Shown piece after piece: positions 16,856 through 24,782 of a DNA stretch of 64,000 bases. Position numbers and translations under genes: made by a program. Numbering within the stretch: position 1 is the stretch's first letter; each line of letters starts with the position of its first letter. Below the pieces are notes generated by a model that ran no database searches, was not told where the DNA came from, and saw only the letters and a list, made by a program, of their open reading frames with translations. This DNA is from Clostridium manihotivorum (GTDB taxonomy: Bacteria > Bacillota > Clostridia > Clostridiales > Clostridiaceae): positions 5,659,776 to 5,723,775 of the forward strand of contig NZ_CP025746.1 in assembly GCF_004015185.1 (NCBI RefSeq), given 5' to 3'.

Positions 16856-18328
16856 CTAAGCCAAGGTCGGATCAACTGGATTTTCTGTAAATGTAGAGTT
16901 TATACACTTAAGTGCATTCATGCCTTGCTTTCGCACCGTGGATACATATCCACGAATACGAGTAAATGCTTTAGCGCCACTAACACTTCTAAAGGTTCCA
17001 GAGATTTTTTGTTTAACCTTAGCCATTCGCAGATCTCGTTCTGCTAGATTATTATCAAAAGGTATATCAAAGTCATGCATGAAAGCAAGTATCTGTTCTC
17101 TATAAGTACTTAATCTATTTAATAAATTAAGGCTAGCACTTTTCTTTGCTTTCTTTTTAGCATAAGACTCACTATTGGCAATATAATCTTCTTTGAAACC
17201 ATCTTCTAAGATTTGAGTATATCTTTTTTCGAAAGCTTCTATTTTATCTAAGGTTAAAGCATTAGCAATATTCCAATTTAAATCTACTTCTTTCTTTATC
17301 TCAATTAGTAGATTTTTCATTGGTTCAGCCCATGATTGTTTTTCTAGATCAGAGATACCATTTAGTTCTCTGAGAATATGGGCGTTACACAGAGAGTGAT
17401 CACAATCTGTGTATTGAAGATATGTTTTCCAGCAGTCATGGACTGCTGTTCCGATGAAATTAGGTAAAATACCTATAGAGTCAACAGCTTCTTTTCCACG
17501 CTTTTCATGTGCTTCATAATATGTATATCTCTCGTTTGAAGCAACATGTAACCATTGACGCTTTTTATCTATAGCCAAACCTGTTTCATCAAAATGTACA
17601 GCACCTTGAGAATTAATTAATGATGCTTTTATATTTTTCTCAATAGGTTTCAAGTTTTCATGACAAGATTCATTAAAATTAACCATTGATCCTTGACTTA
17701 AATTTATATCAAATAAATCTGAAATTAACTCTGCACCACGTTTATACGGAATCAATTGATACTGAGTTAAATAAACAGATACAGCCTTTATCTTTTCTCC
17801 ATATTGTACTGTATTGGTTATTCCCTCTGGGAATTTACCGGTATTTTTTCTTCTACATTTTGGACACTTTTTAATTTCTGCTCTATGTTCAACAACTTTA
17901 ACTTCTATCTCTGGTATATCAACTACTTGGCGGATAATATTTCTCTCCGATTTTACATCCTGTAAAGATGTTCCGCAGATATCACACTTATCTACTGTGT
18001 GTATGATTATTTCGTCAGGATTATCATTGAGTTCAAGAGTCTTTCCCTCATGACCTTCTTGACCACCAGGATTTTTATCTGTCTTCACTCTTAAACTTTT
18101 AGTTTTCTTTTTAAAACCGTCTGATGATGGTGGTTTACTACTGTTATTACTATTTTTATTAACTTGGCTTTCTAGTGATTTAACACGATTTGAAAGGGCT
18201 TTATTATCCTTCGATAGTGTTTCTACTTGAGAATTTAAACTCTTGATTTCATTAGTAAGTTCTCTAATAACACTCATGACTTGTGTTAATCCTTGATTAT
18301 AGATTTCAATTATTTTGCCTTCACTCAC
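16856..18328 (-). CDS. IS66-family transposase (TnpC type)
   Basis: About 490 residues. In order: an N-terminal coiled coil, NNSSKPPSSDGF and the Gly/Lys-rich linker, a zinc-finger-like CDICGT...CPKC, and the DDE-type catalytic core (HFDETGLAI for the first Asp, AVHDCWKTYL for the second, and NNLAERDLRMAK with the Glu). NAHILREL and the TFRSVSGA C-terminal signature of IS66 are also present. I place the start at GTG 18328, which has AAGGTGG eight bases before it; GTG codons at 18337 and 18340 are alternatives. The frame is complete, so the enzyme is probably active. Confidence 0.93.
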   Translation of the reverse strand: MSEGKIIEIYNQGLTQVMSVIRELTNEIKSLNSQVETLSKDNKALSNRVKSLESQVNKNSNNSSKPPSSDGFKKKTKSLRVKTDKNPGGQEGHEGKTLELNDNPDEIIIHTVDKCDICGTSLQDVKSERNIIRQVVDIPEIEVKVVEHRAEIKKCPKCRRKNTGKFPEGITNTVQYGEKIKAVSVYLTQYQLIPYKRGAELISDLFDINLSQGSMVNFNESCHENLKPIEKNIKASLINSQGAVHFDETGLAIDKKRQWLHVASNERYTYYEAHEKRGKEAVDSIGILPNFIGTAVHDCWKTYLQYTDCDHSLCNAHILRELNGISDLEKQSWAEPMKNLLIEIKKEVDLNWNIANALTLDKIEAFEKRYTQILEDGFKEDYIANSESYAKKKAKKSASLNLLNRLSTYREQILAFMHDFDIPFDNNLAERDLRMAKVKQKISGTFRSVSGAKAFTRIRGYVSTVRKQGMNALKCINSTFTENPVDPTLA

Positions 18329-18435
18329 GGAAGTCACCACCTTATCATTAGTTTTTTAAGACAGGCTATATAATATCAAAAACTAACAATAATAGAAAGG
18401 GGTTTATGAAAATTAATTTTATAGCCTATACTAAA

Positions 18436-18735
18436 TTATTTGAATAGCTGAATAGTTACCTTAACTTCTAATTTACCATTTTCTATAAAATATATAGTAG
18501 AGTAGGTACCTCCAAGTATACCCACTATCATGTCGTTGATCATAGGTATGAGGTTTTCATCAGAAATATAGGAGTTGATGTACTTGCTTACCTCAACAAT
18601 ATTGGCAAGTGCATCTAAGTCTCGTTCTAATCTTATATTCTTTTCATTAAGCACTTGCAACTGCTTTTCAGCAAAATTTTGATAAGTCTCAAACTCTTCA
18701 CGTATACGTTCATACATCAATCTGTAATCGTCCAT
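18436..18735 (-). pseudogene. GAF-GGDEF diguanylate cyclase, N-terminal fragment
   Basis: ATG at 18735 (MDDYRLMYERI) follows a GGGAG site. The 92 native residues hold a coiled coil (EEFETYQNFAEKQLQVLNEK) and the first part of a GAF-like domain (GTYSTIYFIENGKLEVK). The frame then runs into the IS66 end, adds seven foreign residues (VTIQLFK) and stops at 18436. It is the 5' half of the gene whose 3' half is at 15945-16748. Confidence 0.92.
18460..18467. repeat. 8-bp target-site duplication, right copy
   Basis: CTTAACTT next to the right end of the IS66-family element; identical to 16749-16756. Confidence 0.93.
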
Positions 18736-19082
18736 AAGCAACTCTCCCAGTATATTCAATTTCCTACATAACAAAAATTCTCTAAAGTAATTTCCTTTAG
18801 TGAATCTTTTATCTTTCTGCCATATAAATTCCTAAATAATAAAAAACAAGCCCTAATATGTAATTATTAGAGTCATAAAAAGCATTACAATAACTTATGG
18901 CATACAATATTATTTTATCTTATAAATTTTAATTTGTAAATCAAAAAAATAGTAATTTTTTTACATTTTCATTTAAGTTCTACTATTCATTGCTTCTTAT
19001 TGAATACATACTATATGTCGACTTTTGCTATAAACTTATGCTATTGTTATTTTACATTACATAATAAATTAATTCAAGAATT

Positions 19083-19122
19083 TAGGGGGCTCTTTTATAC
19101 ATCTCCGCCCCTTTTTTTTACA
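19083..19122 (+). terminator. Plus-strand terminator with no plus-strand gene before it
   Basis: GGGGC, an 18-base loop, then GCCCC followed by eight Ts on the plus strand. The minus strand has no T-run after the stem. It lies in the 449-bp gap between the GGDEF 5' end (18735) and gerKC (19185), where no plus-strand ORF was found, so it may end a small RNA starting somewhere after 18780. Confidence 0.55.
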
Positions 19123-19184
19123 TCTTAAATATTTTTTTTAATTATTGTTAATATTAAGTAATAATTCTATTGGATACATGCGCA

Positions 19185-20309
19185 TTAGAATGTATGTTTT
19201 CTAACACTAGGTCCCTCTAAATTAACATTAACATTAAGAATTAAGTCAGTTCTCTCCATAATTTCTCCCTGAATCTTAGCATCGGGATATTTCTCTTCTA
19301 GAAGCCTACCAACCTTAAATAAATCCAAATCTTGAAGCTTATATCTATCAAATATCATGGTAAGATACTTTTTGACATTTTCTTCTTCAGACTTTTTTAT
19401 ATATCCTCTTACATTATCATCTATTATAAGACGAGCTTGAGATTCTGCCAAGTCACATCTTATATCAATAGTCTTATAAAGTTTTATTCTTTCTCCATCG
19501 TATTTTACGTCCGTATTTGTTTTAGAATTAAGTATTTCTAAAGTGATGTATTTATCCGGGTTTTGAGGATTATTTATCTCTAAAGTACCACTCTTAACAT
19601 TATTACTTAAGAAACTATAGCTAAGTGCCTCATCTATACTTAATTTTGTAGCTAGTTTATCATCTTTTAGCACTGCAGCACCTTTTATCTGAACTCTATC
19701 TTCCATTATATCTTTAACTACTTCAAGACCTCCAAGTACCGCTATATTCCCACCGTTTATCCTATTAGTTAGATAATCATTCAAATTAGCAGCTATAGTT
19801 CTAGGACTAGACTTCATCTTATACACAAGTTGATCTAAATAAATTCCAAGATATTCTTCATCTGATTTAACTGTTTTAAACAACTCTTCTACTTCCCCAA
19901 ATAATACGAATACATATGGCCTTATTAAAAACTCTTGATCTCTTGCCATTATATCTACAAACTGCCCTACACCTTCTTTTGCTGCTCTTTCTGAAAAAAT
20001 ATACGCTCTACACTGAGTCATATTTATTTTAAAACTTGAAAAGTTGCTAGCATTTCTTATGGCTTCAAGTACAGTCTTTCCTCGCCCCTTATATATAACC
20101 CTTCTTCCTTTTTCTGAGCTTTCATTTGTGCTTCTATATGGCATTACACAATCTAAATAAAGTATAGTATTTTTATTTTCGTCAATATCATAGATTATGC
20201 TTGTAACAAAAGTAGCTCTATTTATATCTCTGTAATTAAAACAACTTGTAAGACTCGAGGAAAAACATATAATCATTATAAATGAAATTATTCTACTTGC
20301 TCTTTTCAT
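19185..20309 (-). CDS. gerKC: Spore germination receptor lipoprotein, Ger(x)C family
   Basis: The C subunit of a GerA-type nutrient germinant receptor, anchored in the inner spore membrane by a lipid. Start at ATG 20309 (MKRASRIISF) after GGGGATGA. A lipoprotein signal ends in LTSC, so the lipidated Cys is near residue 23. The mature part follows the Ger(x)C pattern, with DINRATFVTSIIYDID and a long alpha/beta body. 374 residues is normal. The start overlaps the upstream gerKA stop by 17 bases, so translation is coupled. With gerKB on the other strand this matches the gerK layout of C. perfringens. Confidence 0.88.
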   Translation of the reverse strand: MKRASRIISFIMIICFSSSLTSCFNYRDINRATFVTSIIYDIDENKNTILYLDCVMPYRSTNESSEKGRRVIYKGRGKTVLEAIRNASNFSSFKINMTQCRAYIFSERAAKEGVGQFVDIMARDQEFLIRPYVFVLFGEVEELFKTVKSDEEYLGIYLDQLVYKMKSSPRTIAANLNDYLTNRINGGNIAVLGGLEVVKDIMEDRVQIKGAAVLKDDKLATKLSIDEALSYSFLSNNVKSGTLEINNPQNPDKYITLEILNSKTNTDVKYDGERIKLYKTIDIRCDLAESQARLIIDDNVRGYIKKSEEENVKKYLTMIFDRYKLQDLDLFKVGRLLEEKYPDAKIQGEIMERTDLILNVNVNLEGPSVRKHTF

Positions 20310-21708
20310 TAGTATCATCCCCACTTAAAAAATCATTTGATATCTCTTCTAGCGGTCCTCTCAAAATTATATCCTTCAGATTAAGCTTTTTAAGAGTTCC
20401 AACGGGAAACATATAATAGTAACCGCAAGACTTTAGATTACATATATGAGCGAACAGTACCATTACTGCAACAAAAAAGCCTGGAAGCCCCAAAAAACCG
20501 GACATAATAACTATAATTAAAGACCAAGCAGACATTGCACCGTATATCCTAGGAATCAAAAAATAAGATAAGGAACTTATAGCAACCACTAATATGGTTA
20601 TTCTTGATGCTATACCAGCACCAACAGCAGCATCTCCTAGAATAAGACCGGCAACTATACTCATAGCTGCACCTATTGGCTGCGGCAGTCTTAATCCCGC
20701 TTCTTTTATTAGTTGGAAGAATATCATCATGACTATAACTTCTACTACAGTTGGGAAGGGTACCCCAGCTCTTGATACTGCTAGTCTAAAAACAAACAAC
20801 GATGGAATTACTCCAAAGTGATAAGTTACTATAGCCAGATATAGTCCTGGCAAGAAGGCTGCAAAAAAGAAGGCCAACCATCTAATAATTCTTGTAAAAT
20901 TAGCATAATATCTGTTTAGATAATAATCATCTTGAGCTTGAAAACTCTCTATAAAAAAATATGGTGCAGTGAGAACAAAGGGAGTTCCATCCACTATTAC
21001 TGCAATTCTTCCTTCCATCAACTTTGCAACCACAGTATCTGGTTTTTCTGTATATCCCACAGTATCAAATATAGTATTTTCATCTCTTAGCTTATTCTCT
21101 ATATAGTTTGTATCCAATATAAATTCATAATCTAATTCCTTTATTTGCCTTCTAATGTTATCAACTAATTTTTTTGGTGCGGTATCCTTTATATATGTAA
21201 GACAAACTACAGTATTAGATTTTTTCCCTACATATATTGGTTCAAACTTAAGATTGGGGTCCTTCACTCTTCTTCTTATCAGTGCTACATTGTCTACAAA
21301 GGCTTCTGTAAATCCTTCTCGAGGCCCCTTTAGCACTGCCTCTGCAACAGGGATTCCTACACCTCTCCTTACATATCCTTTAGCTTCGCAAAATAAGATC
21401 TTGTCAGTGTAGTTATCAAAAACTATAACCACATCTCCGGATAACACATGAAGCACTGCATCATCATTGTCCTTAGCATAGCCTACAAGATTAATATCAA
21501 GAACCTTGCTTGCTATATCATCAATCGAATTTACGTTGGACTTAATATTTTTAAGCGGCGCTACTATATATTCGCTTATAAATACTGTTCCACAAAGATC
21601 GTCAACAAATATTGCTGTAGCTCTACCTAATGCAGTATCTACCTCCCTTACTTTTACATCAAAGCTATCCTTTAGTTTCTCATTAATATATTCTTTTGTA
21701 TTTTTCAT
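20293..21708 (-). CDS. gerKA: Spore germination receptor subunit A, GerA family
   Basis: Start at ATG 21708 after AGGTGATG. The 471-residue integral membrane protein has a hydrophilic N-terminal half (about 1-240) with the family pattern ALGRATAIFVDDL and VLKGPREGFTEAFVDN. Several membrane helices follow from about residue 285, including PFPTVVEVIVMMIFFQLIKE and AMSIVAGLILGDAAVGAGI. It works with GerKC and GerKB to sense nutrients and start germination of the dormant spore. First gene of a two-gene operon, likely transcribed in the forespore. Confidence 0.93.
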   Translation of the reverse strand: MKNTKEYINEKLKDSFDVKVREVDTALGRATAIFVDDLCGTVFISEYIVAPLKNIKSNVNSIDDIASKVLDINLVGYAKDNDDAVLHVLSGDVVIVFDNYTDKILFCEAKGYVRRGVGIPVAEAVLKGPREGFTEAFVDNVALIRRRVKDPNLKFEPIYVGKKSNTVVCLTYIKDTAPKKLVDNIRRQIKELDYEFILDTNYIENKLRDENTIFDTVGYTEKPDTVVAKLMEGRIAVIVDGTPFVLTAPYFFIESFQAQDDYYLNRYYANFTRIIRWLAFFFAAFLPGLYLAIVTYHFGVIPSLFVFRLAVSRAGVPFPTVVEVIVMMIFFQLIKEAGLRLPQPIGAAMSIVAGLILGDAAVGAGIASRITILVVAISSLSYFLIPRIYGAMSAWSLIIVIMSGFLGLPGFFVAVMVLFAHICNLKSCGYYYMFPVGTLKKLNLKDIILRGPLEEISNDFLSGDDTNEKSK

Positions 21709-21724
21709 AAGCATCACCTAAAAA

Positions 21725-21755
21725 TATTATCTTCACTAAAAATGTTTAATATTCA
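21725..21755 (-). promoter_or_regulatory. Possible forespore sigma-G/F promoter of gerKA-gerKC
   Basis: On the minus strand TGAATA (21755-21750), an 18-bp spacer and GATAATA (21731-21725). This is close to the sigma-G pattern TGMATA-N17/18-CATAMTA, with one mismatch in the -10. It starts 17 bases before the gerKA ATG, so the leader would be very short. Inference only. Confidence 0.4.
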
Positions 21756-21811
21756 CTTTTTAGAGAATAATAAATTAAGGAAATTATAGGATTTAAAAGA
21801 GGTGAATTTTT

Positions 21812-22888
21812 TTGGAAGGATTATCATCAAAGCATTTAATACTTTTTATCGCAGGGTCTATGATAATATCTATGACCACCTATTCTTCAATTTTTATAGA
21901 ATTAGGAGGAAGGGATACTTGGTTTATTGCAATACTGTCAGCAGCTATTTTTATTTTTCTTATCTTATACATAATAAAAACTTTTATCAAAGCTGATAGC
22001 TTTGATTTTAGACAAATTATACATGGCTCAATAGGTAAAAGATTTGGAGAGGTTTATTTATGGCTTTTTGCAATAGGATTGTTTATAGTTGCATCAGAAA
22101 GTGCTGCTGTAGAAGCAAGCTCCATACATGTAAATCTATTTATAGAAACTCCAGTTTGGTACATAATGTTATTCTTTATAGTACCGGCTATCTATATAGC
22201 TTCAAGAAACTTCAATAGTATACTTAATATAGTATTAATATCAATTTCCATAATGCTTATAGCTATCATCATAATAGAAATTTTAGTTCATAGGTATAAG
22301 AGCTTCGATTTTTTATTTCCTTTTTTAAAGAATCGCTCTCTAAAGGATTTTATAAACTGTTTTATCGAGTTTTTAGGTGGCTTTAGCTGTATAGCTATTA
22401 TATTTCCTTTATTAAAAAACTTAGAAAGAAGTAAGAAACTTACTTTTCATTTTTTTATAGGTATTCTGTTGTCCCTAGATATTATTTGTTTTTCAATAAC
22501 CGGTCATATAACAAGCTTAGGGGCCATGAGAGCTAAGAATATATTGTTTCCAGTATTCCGTCAGGTACAAAGAATATCCTATGTCAACTTTATAGAGAAT
22601 GGCGAGGTGTTAGTACTATTAGTTTGTGTCCTTGGTTTTATGGTAAAGTATATATTAGCTATGAACGGAATAATATTTCTATTCAGAGATAAGATAAAAA
22701 ACAAGCTAGCTGTTGTAGCAATACTTTCAGCAGCATCTTATATATATAGTTTATTAATAGCAAATAACGCTTTTGACTTCATGAAAGTTTTAAATATAAA
22801 CCAATACATATACATAGTTTTATTCTTAATAATGCCACTTATATTTTTCACAATTTATAGAGCAACACATTCTAATAAAGTTAAGTAA
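21812..22888 (+). CDS. gerKB: Spore germination permease subunit, GerAB family
   Basis: The B subunit of the germinant receptor, related to amino-acid/APC transporters. The start is TTG at 21812, with GAGGTGAA six bases before it; no ATG fits. 358 residues with about ten membrane helices, for example HLILFIAGSMIISMTTYSSI near the start and VLVLLVCVLGFMVKYILAM late on. It is thought to bind the germinant. It is divergent from gerKA-gerKC with a 103-bp shared control region. Confidence 0.9.
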   Translation: MEGLSSKHLILFIAGSMIISMTTYSSIFIELGGRDTWFIAILSAAIFIFLILYIIKTFIKADSFDFRQIIHGSIGKRFGEVYLWLFAIGLFIVASESAAVEASSIHVNLFIETPVWYIMLFFIVPAIYIASRNFNSILNIVLISISIMLIAIIIIEILVHRYKSFDFLFPFLKNRSLKDFINCFIEFLGGFSCIAIIFPLLKNLERSKKLTFHFFIGILLSLDIICFSITGHITSLGAMRAKNILFPVFRQVQRISYVNFIENGEVLVLLVCVLGFMVKYILAMNGIIFLFRDKIKNKLAVVAILSAASYIYSLLIANNAFDFMKVLNINQYIYIVLFLIMPLIFFTIYRATHSNKVK

Positions 22889-22928
22889 AACTAACGGCTA
22901 AGAACCATTTTTCATATAAAAAAACCAG

Positions 22929-22956
22929 TTGAAAATTTACTAAAATATGCTATAAT
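22929..22956 (+). promoter_or_regulatory. Sigma-A promoter of the zinc-ribbon gene
   Basis: TTGAAA (22929-22934), 16-bp spacer, TATAAT (22951-22956). Transcription would begin near 22963, leaving a leader of about 114 bases. Confidence 0.7.
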
Positions 22957-22997
22957 ATACCTGTGAATATTATTAAAATTTTATAGGAAATTTTCTG

Positions 22998-23036
22998 TTT
23001 ACTAACCTACCCTTTAAACACTGGTAAGGCAGTAAA
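22998..23036 (+). promoter_or_regulatory. Hairpin in the leader of the zinc-ribbon gene
   Basis: TTTACT, CC and TACC pair with GGTA, GG and AGTAAA around an 11-base loop, giving 12 paired bases with small bulges. There is no T-run, so it is not a terminator. It may be a structured leader; I match it to no known riboswitch. Confidence 0.4.
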
Positions 23037-23076
23037 TCACCAAAATGGCCTATGAGTTTTAAAGGAGGTTTTTTTA

Positions 23077-23238
23077 ATGGAAGATAAGAAGATAACATGT
23101 AAAGACTGTGGAAAGGAATTTGTTTTCACTGTTGGAGAACAAGAATTCTACAAAGAAAAAGGATTTGAAAATGATCCTGTAAGATGCCCAGAATGCAGAA
23201 AAGCAAGAAAAGCTCAAAAACAAAGAGACAGATTCTAA
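23077..23238 (+). CDS. Small zinc-ribbon protein
   Basis: 53 residues starting MEDKKITCKDCGKEF, with AAAGGAGG before the ATG. Two cysteine pairs, CKDC and CPEC, make a four-cysteine zinc site. The C-terminus is very basic (RKARKAQKQRDRF), suggesting RNA or DNA contact. It matches the small probable-zinc-ribbon family widespread in Firmicutes, whose function is unknown. It has its own promoter and terminator. Confidence 0.85.
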   Translation: MEDKKITCKDCGKEFVFTVGEQEFYKEKGFENDPVRCPECRKARKAQKQRDRF

Positions 23239-23258
23239 GCTTTTAATATTTTGAGTGT

Positions 23259-23290
23259 AACCTCTAACCCTATGGGTTAGAGGTTTTTTT
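23259..23290 (+). terminator. Terminator after the zinc-ribbon gene
   Basis: AACCTCTAACCC, TAT, GGGTTAGAGGTT and a run of Ts: a perfect 12-bp stem. Confidence 0.92.
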
Positions 23291-23363
23291 ATACCTTAGG
23301 AATATCCATGAAATCTAAATTCCTCACGAATGTGTAATGAAAAAGCTTGTTTTGCGTAGGAAG

Positions 23364-23915
23364 TTATGCAACACTATGTTTTTTCAATTTTACCGCTACA
23401 GCTGATAGTGGCAATGCAACAACAATACCAAAAGTGGCTTGAAGTATATTTCCTACTATATCCTTAGCAGAAGTTATAAAGGCCCCTACTATAACGGTTT
23501 TTAACGCTCCATTTGTAGTAATAGCAGTTATTATTCCTCCAGCTATAAAATACCCTATTACCATAAAAGCCCCACCTAATACAAAACCTATAACATATAC
23601 TATTCTCTTACCACTTCCATTTCTTATTACAACAGCAGCTATATAAGCCATAACATACTTAATTACCAAAGTAAATGGAGCCCAAATATAGAATCCTCCA
23701 AACATATCTACTAATGCCATTCCTACTGCAGCTGCAAAAGCCCCTCTTCTCTTTCCTAGTACAACAGCTGAAAGAAAGACCATACTATCTCCCATGTGAA
23801 GATAGCCACCTCCTACAGTTGGTATTTTAATTATATTTCCTGCTATAAACACCAATGCTATCATAAGCCCTGTAAGAACCAAATCTGTGCTTTTAATATT
23901 ACTTGAACTTTCCAA
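23364..23915 (-). CDS. ECF transporter S component (vitamin-type substrate-binding membrane subunit)
   Basis: The start is probably TTG 23915 (read as MESSSNIKSTDLVL), because GGGGGC lies just before it; upstream in-frame codons have no ribosome binding site. The 183-residue protein has about six membrane helices. GGGYLHMGDSMVFLSAVVLG and the later DMFGGFYIWAPFTLVIKY match S components of energy-coupling-factor transporters of the ECF riboflavin-type/DUF1393 group. It would pair with a shared EcfT-EcfA module encoded elsewhere. The vitamin carried cannot be told from sequence, and no riboswitch was recognised upstream. Confidence 0.82.
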   Translation of the reverse strand: MESSSNIKSTDLVLTGLMIALVFIAGNIIKIPTVGGGYLHMGDSMVFLSAVVLGKRRGAFAAAVGMALVDMFGGFYIWAPFTLVIKYVMAYIAAVVIRNGSGKRIVYVIGFVLGGAFMVIGYFIAGGIITAITTNGALKTVIVGAFITSAKDIVGNILQATFGIVVALPLSAVAVKLKKHSVA

Positions 23916-23955
23916 AATATTGCCCCCAATCAAAATAAAAATAACTACATAAATG

Positions 23956-23997
23956 ATAATATAATACAAAATTTCCACATGCAAATGTATCGATACA
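23956..23997 (-). promoter_or_regulatory. Promoter and adjoining 12-bp palindrome for the ECF S gene
   Basis: On the minus strand TTGCAT (23984-23979), 17 bp, TATTAT (23961-23956). TGTATCGATACA, a perfect palindrome, sits directly upstream at 23986-23997 and could bind a regulator. Confidence 0.4.
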
Positions 23998-24184
23998 ATA
24001 TTAATGAATTATTATTGAATTTTTTACTAATACTATGTTATATAACATTCTTAGTTTAGTTTATATTTTTTAAAAAACATGATAATTCAGATAAGAATTT
24101 ATACATGCGTAAAAATAAGAATGCAAGAATCTATAATAAATTATGATTAATAATCTTTTCACAACTTAAAAGGAGGTGATCTTT

Positions 24185-24340
24185 ATGGCTTTCTTAAGAT
24201 GGATAGGTGGCATAGTTATATTCTTCTGGCTACTTGGAATAATCTTTAGAGTTGGCGGCTACTTTATTAATGCGCTTCTTGTAGTAGCTGCAATTATATT
24301 TATCGTCGATTTAATTTTTGGAAGAAAAAACAAAGTCTGA
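24185..24340 (+). CDS. Small lmo0937-type membrane protein
   Basis: 51 residues starting MAFLRWIGGIVIFFWLLGII, preceded by an ideal AAAAGGAGGTGAT site. Two hydrophobic helices (about 5-20 and 24-44) are joined by FRVGGYFIN, with a basic FGRKNK tail. This is the pattern of the lmo0937/DUF5670 family found in many bacteria, often stress-linked, with no known mechanism. The trpS T-box promoter begins right after its stop. Confidence 0.75.
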   Translation: MAFLRWIGGIVIFFWLLGIIFRVGGYFINALLVVAAIIFIVDLIFGRKNKV

Positions 24341-24341
24341 G

Positions 24342-24370
24342 TTGACACTTTATTATATTTGTCATATTAT
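24342..24370 (+). promoter_or_regulatory. Sigma-A promoter of trpS
   Basis: TTGACA (24342-24347), 17-bp spacer, TATTAT (24365-24370); the -35 begins two bases after the stop of the small membrane protein gene. Confidence 0.85.
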
Positions 24371-24376
24371 AGAATT

Positions 24377-24670
24377 AATAAAAACAATTGATATCAACAA
24401 TCAAAGAAGAGAGATAGTATGCTTAAATCCACATTGTATAGAGAGCTGTAGATGGTGAGATTACAGTAATGATGATTAAGCTGAATGGTTCTCTGAGATA
24501 CTATGATGAAAGATTATTAATATACTAATCAAGTATTCTTAGTCGTGTTCTCACGTTATAGAGATAGGATATTATTGTATCTTATTTAGAGATGAGAAAA
24601 TATTTTTCTCAAATATAGGTGGCACCGCGTGATTATACGCCCTATGGATTTTTATCCATAGGGTGTTTTT
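24377..24670 (+). promoter_or_regulatory. T-box leader of trpS, tryptophan specifier
   Basis: A T-box riboswitch that reads uncharged tRNA-Trp. Stem I closes with GATAGTAT / ATACTATG. The specifier loop shows GAATGGTTC with TGG (24486-24488) in the codon position. The conserved T-box AGGTGGCACCGCG is at 24618-24629. A strong terminator follows, GCCCTATGGAT, TTTT, ATCCATAGGG and Ts (24639-24670). Uncharged tRNA would pair with the T-box bulge and allow the antiterminator. Confidence 0.94.
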
Positions 24671-24782
24671 ATTTTTCTGGTAATTATATTTCAAATAAAG
24701 CTATGGATAAATACAAAGAATTTGCTAATAAACATAGCTTCAGCGAATTTTTTATATTATACCAATGTAGGAGGATAAAAAA

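Larger units (their letters stand above)
16757..18459 (-). mobile_element. IS66-family insertion sequence (1703 bp), intact
   Basis: Both ends begin GTAACTATTCAGCTAT, a perfect 16-bp terminal inverted repeat starting with the GTAA typical of IS66. An 8-bp duplication CTTAACTT flanks it exactly. It carries one large transposase ORF and no accessory tnpA/tnpB, as in the ISBst12-like branch of the family. Identical ends, identical duplications and an undamaged transposase suggest a recent insertion. Confidence 0.95.

Noticed and set aside
24083..24150. Possible further copy of the stem-loop repeat (AATTTATACATGCG)
   Set aside because: Shares about 14 bases with copies A and B, but the start, end and stem are missing.
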